DNA from: DATJYV01 sp035499415
GTDB lineage: Bacteria; Bacteroidota; Ignavibacteria; UBA10030
Reading direction: 5' to 3'
Assembly (NCBI GenBank): GCA_035499415.1
Contig: DATJYV010000128.1
Coordinates: 1 to 15,232 of the forward strand
Length of the DNA stretch: 15,232 nucleotides
Positions 14,272-15,232 of the stretch are shown here, one piece after another (position 1 is the first letter of the stretch; the number at the start of each line of letters is the position of its first letter). The translations under genes and the position numbers were made by a program. Below the pieces are notes generated by a model. The model saw only the letters and a list, made by a program, of their open reading frames with translations, did no database searches and was not told where the DNA came from.

Positions 14272-14318
14272 CGTTACGTCAAAAATATCGTTGCATTGCA
14301 GCCGCTTTCTTCGTAACG
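14272..14318. repeat. Inverted repeat between tnaA and the YIP1-like gene
   Basis: CGTTACG (14272-14278) and its reverse complement CGTAACG (14312-14318) lie 33 bases apart, a few bases after the tnaA stop. The loop is too long for a good terminator and no T run follows the second arm. It could be a pair of half-sites for a regulator, since the second arm overlaps the weak promoter candidate at 14291-14319. It may also be chance. Confidence 0.3.
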
Positions 14319-14319
14319 T
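14291..14319 (+). promoter_or_regulatory. Possible weak promoter before the YIP1-like gene
   Basis: TTGCAT (14291-14296) and TAACGT (14314-14319) are separated by 17 bases, with three of six matches each. Transcription would begin near 14326, about 28 bases before the ATG at 14354. No terminator is seen after tnaA, so read-through from upstream is also possible. Confidence 0.25.
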
Positions 14320-14353
14320 AAGGCAGACATCCATCATCTGATACCCGGGACCG

Positions 14354-15061
14354 ATGATTCGATGCACCGTTTGCCAGACTGAAAACGACGATTTCGCCAC
14401 CTCGTGCATCCGGTGCCGGGGTTTCCTTCAGAATCGAATTCCCAACCTGAATTTTTTTGAAACGCTTTGGCGCGTGCTTGAAACGCCCCGCAAGGCGTTC
14501 CATGATGTCACGCTGGCCGAGCATAAGAACTACGCATTCCTGCTGTTTGCATTCCTTGGTGTGAGCGTGGCATTTACAGGCCTCTGGTATTTTCGTGCCG
14601 GTGAGCGTTTTGATTCGCTGCTCACTCTGATTGCGTGGGGTCTGGTGGGTGGCTCGGTGCTGGGGATCGTCTGCGGTCCTCTGACAGCGTTGGTGCACTA
14701 TGGTGCCTCCTGGGTTCTCCGTGGAAAAACGGCATTTCGGAATTCTCTCGGCATCGTCGCGTACTCGCTCACGCCGGTTGCGGTCTCGCTGGTTTTCGTG
14801 CTTCCCATAGAACTGATGACGTTTGGGATCTATCTCTTCACGTCCAATCCGCCCCCGTATTCAATCAAGCCGGTCTCCTTCGTCGTGCTTGCCGGATTCG
14901 ACGTGGTCGTCACGGTGTGGACCATCGGCCTCGCTATTGTGGGGACGACGATCGCGAATCGCCTTACGGCGTTCCGTGCGAGCTGTGTTGTCTTCGTATC
15001 CTTGGCCGCGCTCGTGCTCCCGCTGTGGGAAGCCGGCCAGAAACTGTCGGGCATCCGATGA
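14354..15061 (+). CDS. Zinc-ribbon plus YIP1-like multi-pass membrane protein
   Basis: A 235-residue protein. The N-terminus is a short zinc ribbon, CTVC and CIRC (Cys4, Cys7, Cys18, Cys21), followed by a linker with FFETLWRVLETPRKAF (34-49), the kind of segment that opens bacterial YIP1-domain proteins. About five membrane helices follow (roughly 60-80, 90-116, 133-155, 175-197 and 208-226), with GIVAYSLTPVAVSL in the third, matching the family's characteristic Y-(S)-x-(T)-P element. Function in bacteria is unknown; the ribbon should lie in the cytoplasm. The stop overlaps the next gene's ATG as ATGA, so it is translated together with the zincin-like protein. The 90 bases upstream hold only a weak promoter candidate and an inverted repeat. 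Confidence 0.8.
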   Translation: MIRCTVCQTENDDFATSCIRCRGFLQNRIPNLNFFETLWRVLETPRKAFHDVTLAEHKNYAFLLFAFLGVSVAFTGLWYFRAGERFDSLLTLIAWGLVGGSVLGIVCGPLTALVHYGASWVLRGKTAFRNSLGIVAYSLTPVAVSLVFVLPIELMTFGIYLFTSNPPPYSIKPVSFVVLAGFDVVVTVWTIGLAIVGTTIANRLTAFRASCVVFVSLAALVLPLWEAGQKLSGIR

Positions 15062-15232
15062 CGGGTACTATGACTGTGGCGGAATTCGAACAAGTGGCGC
15101 AAGAAGCGTTCGAGCAGTTGCCCGAGCAGTTCACGTCGCGGGTCGATAATGTTCGGATCGTGGTCGAGGATTATCCGAGCGACGATGCGCTTGAACGGTC
15201 GCACGCTTCGCGTACGACTCTCCTGGGCCTCT
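15058..15232 (+). CDS. Zincin-like metallopeptidase family protein, N-terminal part (cut by window end)
   Basis: The first 58 codons are visible: MTGTMTVAEFEQVAQEAFEQ, then LPEQFTSRVDNVRIVVEDYP, and a segment ending TTLLGL. The pattern (EEFE-like start, ALD/AFEQLPEEF, then NVxxVVEDxP, then LLGLY) matches the small bacterial metallopeptidase family once called DUF1025 (zincin_1), about 120-130 residues long, whose HExxH motif lies in the part beyond the window. ATG 15058 overlaps the upstream stop by 4 bases; ATG 15070 is an in-frame alternative that fits the family's usual start slightly better. No claim of activity can be made without the C-terminal half. Confidence 0.75.
   Translation, partial: MTGTMTVAEFEQVAQEAFEQLPEQFTSRVDNVRIVVEDYPSDDALERSHASRTTLLGL

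Overview
The window is a gene-dense stretch of bacterial chromosome. It is moderately GC-rich by eye, with short intergenic gaps, many 4-base ATGA gene overlaps and no tRNA, rRNA, insertion sequence or CRISPR that I can see. The gene set (free-standing PASTA protein, rpe, nagA, an Lrp-type regulator next to a type I glutamine synthetase, tryptophanase, a YIP1-like membrane protein) suggests a heterotrophic, amino-acid and amino-sugar using bacterium. A lineage in the Bacteroidota/Chlorobi/Ignavibacteria neighbourhood is my best guess. It rests on overall gene style, on many starts lacking Shine-Dalgarno motifs, and on an intergenic repeat resembling a palindromic family I remember from that group. 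The visible promoters look like the classical TTGACA/TATAAT type rather than the TTTG/TAnnTTTG type of class Bacteroidia. Taxonomy is inference only.

Region 1 (60-5769, minus strand) is one compact five-gene operon. It is read from a sigma70-like promoter at 5792-5820 and encodes a nucleotidyltransferase-like protein, a B12-binding-type radical SAM enzyme, a class I methyltransferase, a GT9 glycosyltransferase and a GT87-type membrane glycosyltransferase. Every junction is a 4-8 base overlap or a gap of at most 8 bases. The combination points to synthesis and modification of an envelope glycan or glycolipid, but the product cannot be read from the sequence. This is the part most likely to be an undescribed pathway.

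Region 2 (about 5770-6169) is a divergent intergenic region with a promoter at each end and a repeat-like palindromic block between them.

Region 3 (6170-8794, plus) is a PASTA protein-rpe-nagA operon ending in a strong intrinsic terminator. Region 4 (8875-10951, plus) is a near-consensus promoter, an Lrp/AsnC regulator, glnA with a strong ribosome site, and a hairpin terminator. This is a nitrogen-assimilation unit in which the regulator probably senses an amino acid and controls glnA.

Region 5 (11001-14263, plus) holds an enoyl-CoA hydratase-like protein closely followed by apt. After a 71-base gap comes a peroxiredoxin-fold protein without any cysteine, overlapping a tryptophanase gene. 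The tryptophanase carries the residues that separate it from tyrosine phenol-lyase. Region 6 (14354-15232, plus) is a zinc-ribbon/YIP1-like membrane protein whose stop overlaps the start of a zincin-like metallopeptidase cut off by the window end.
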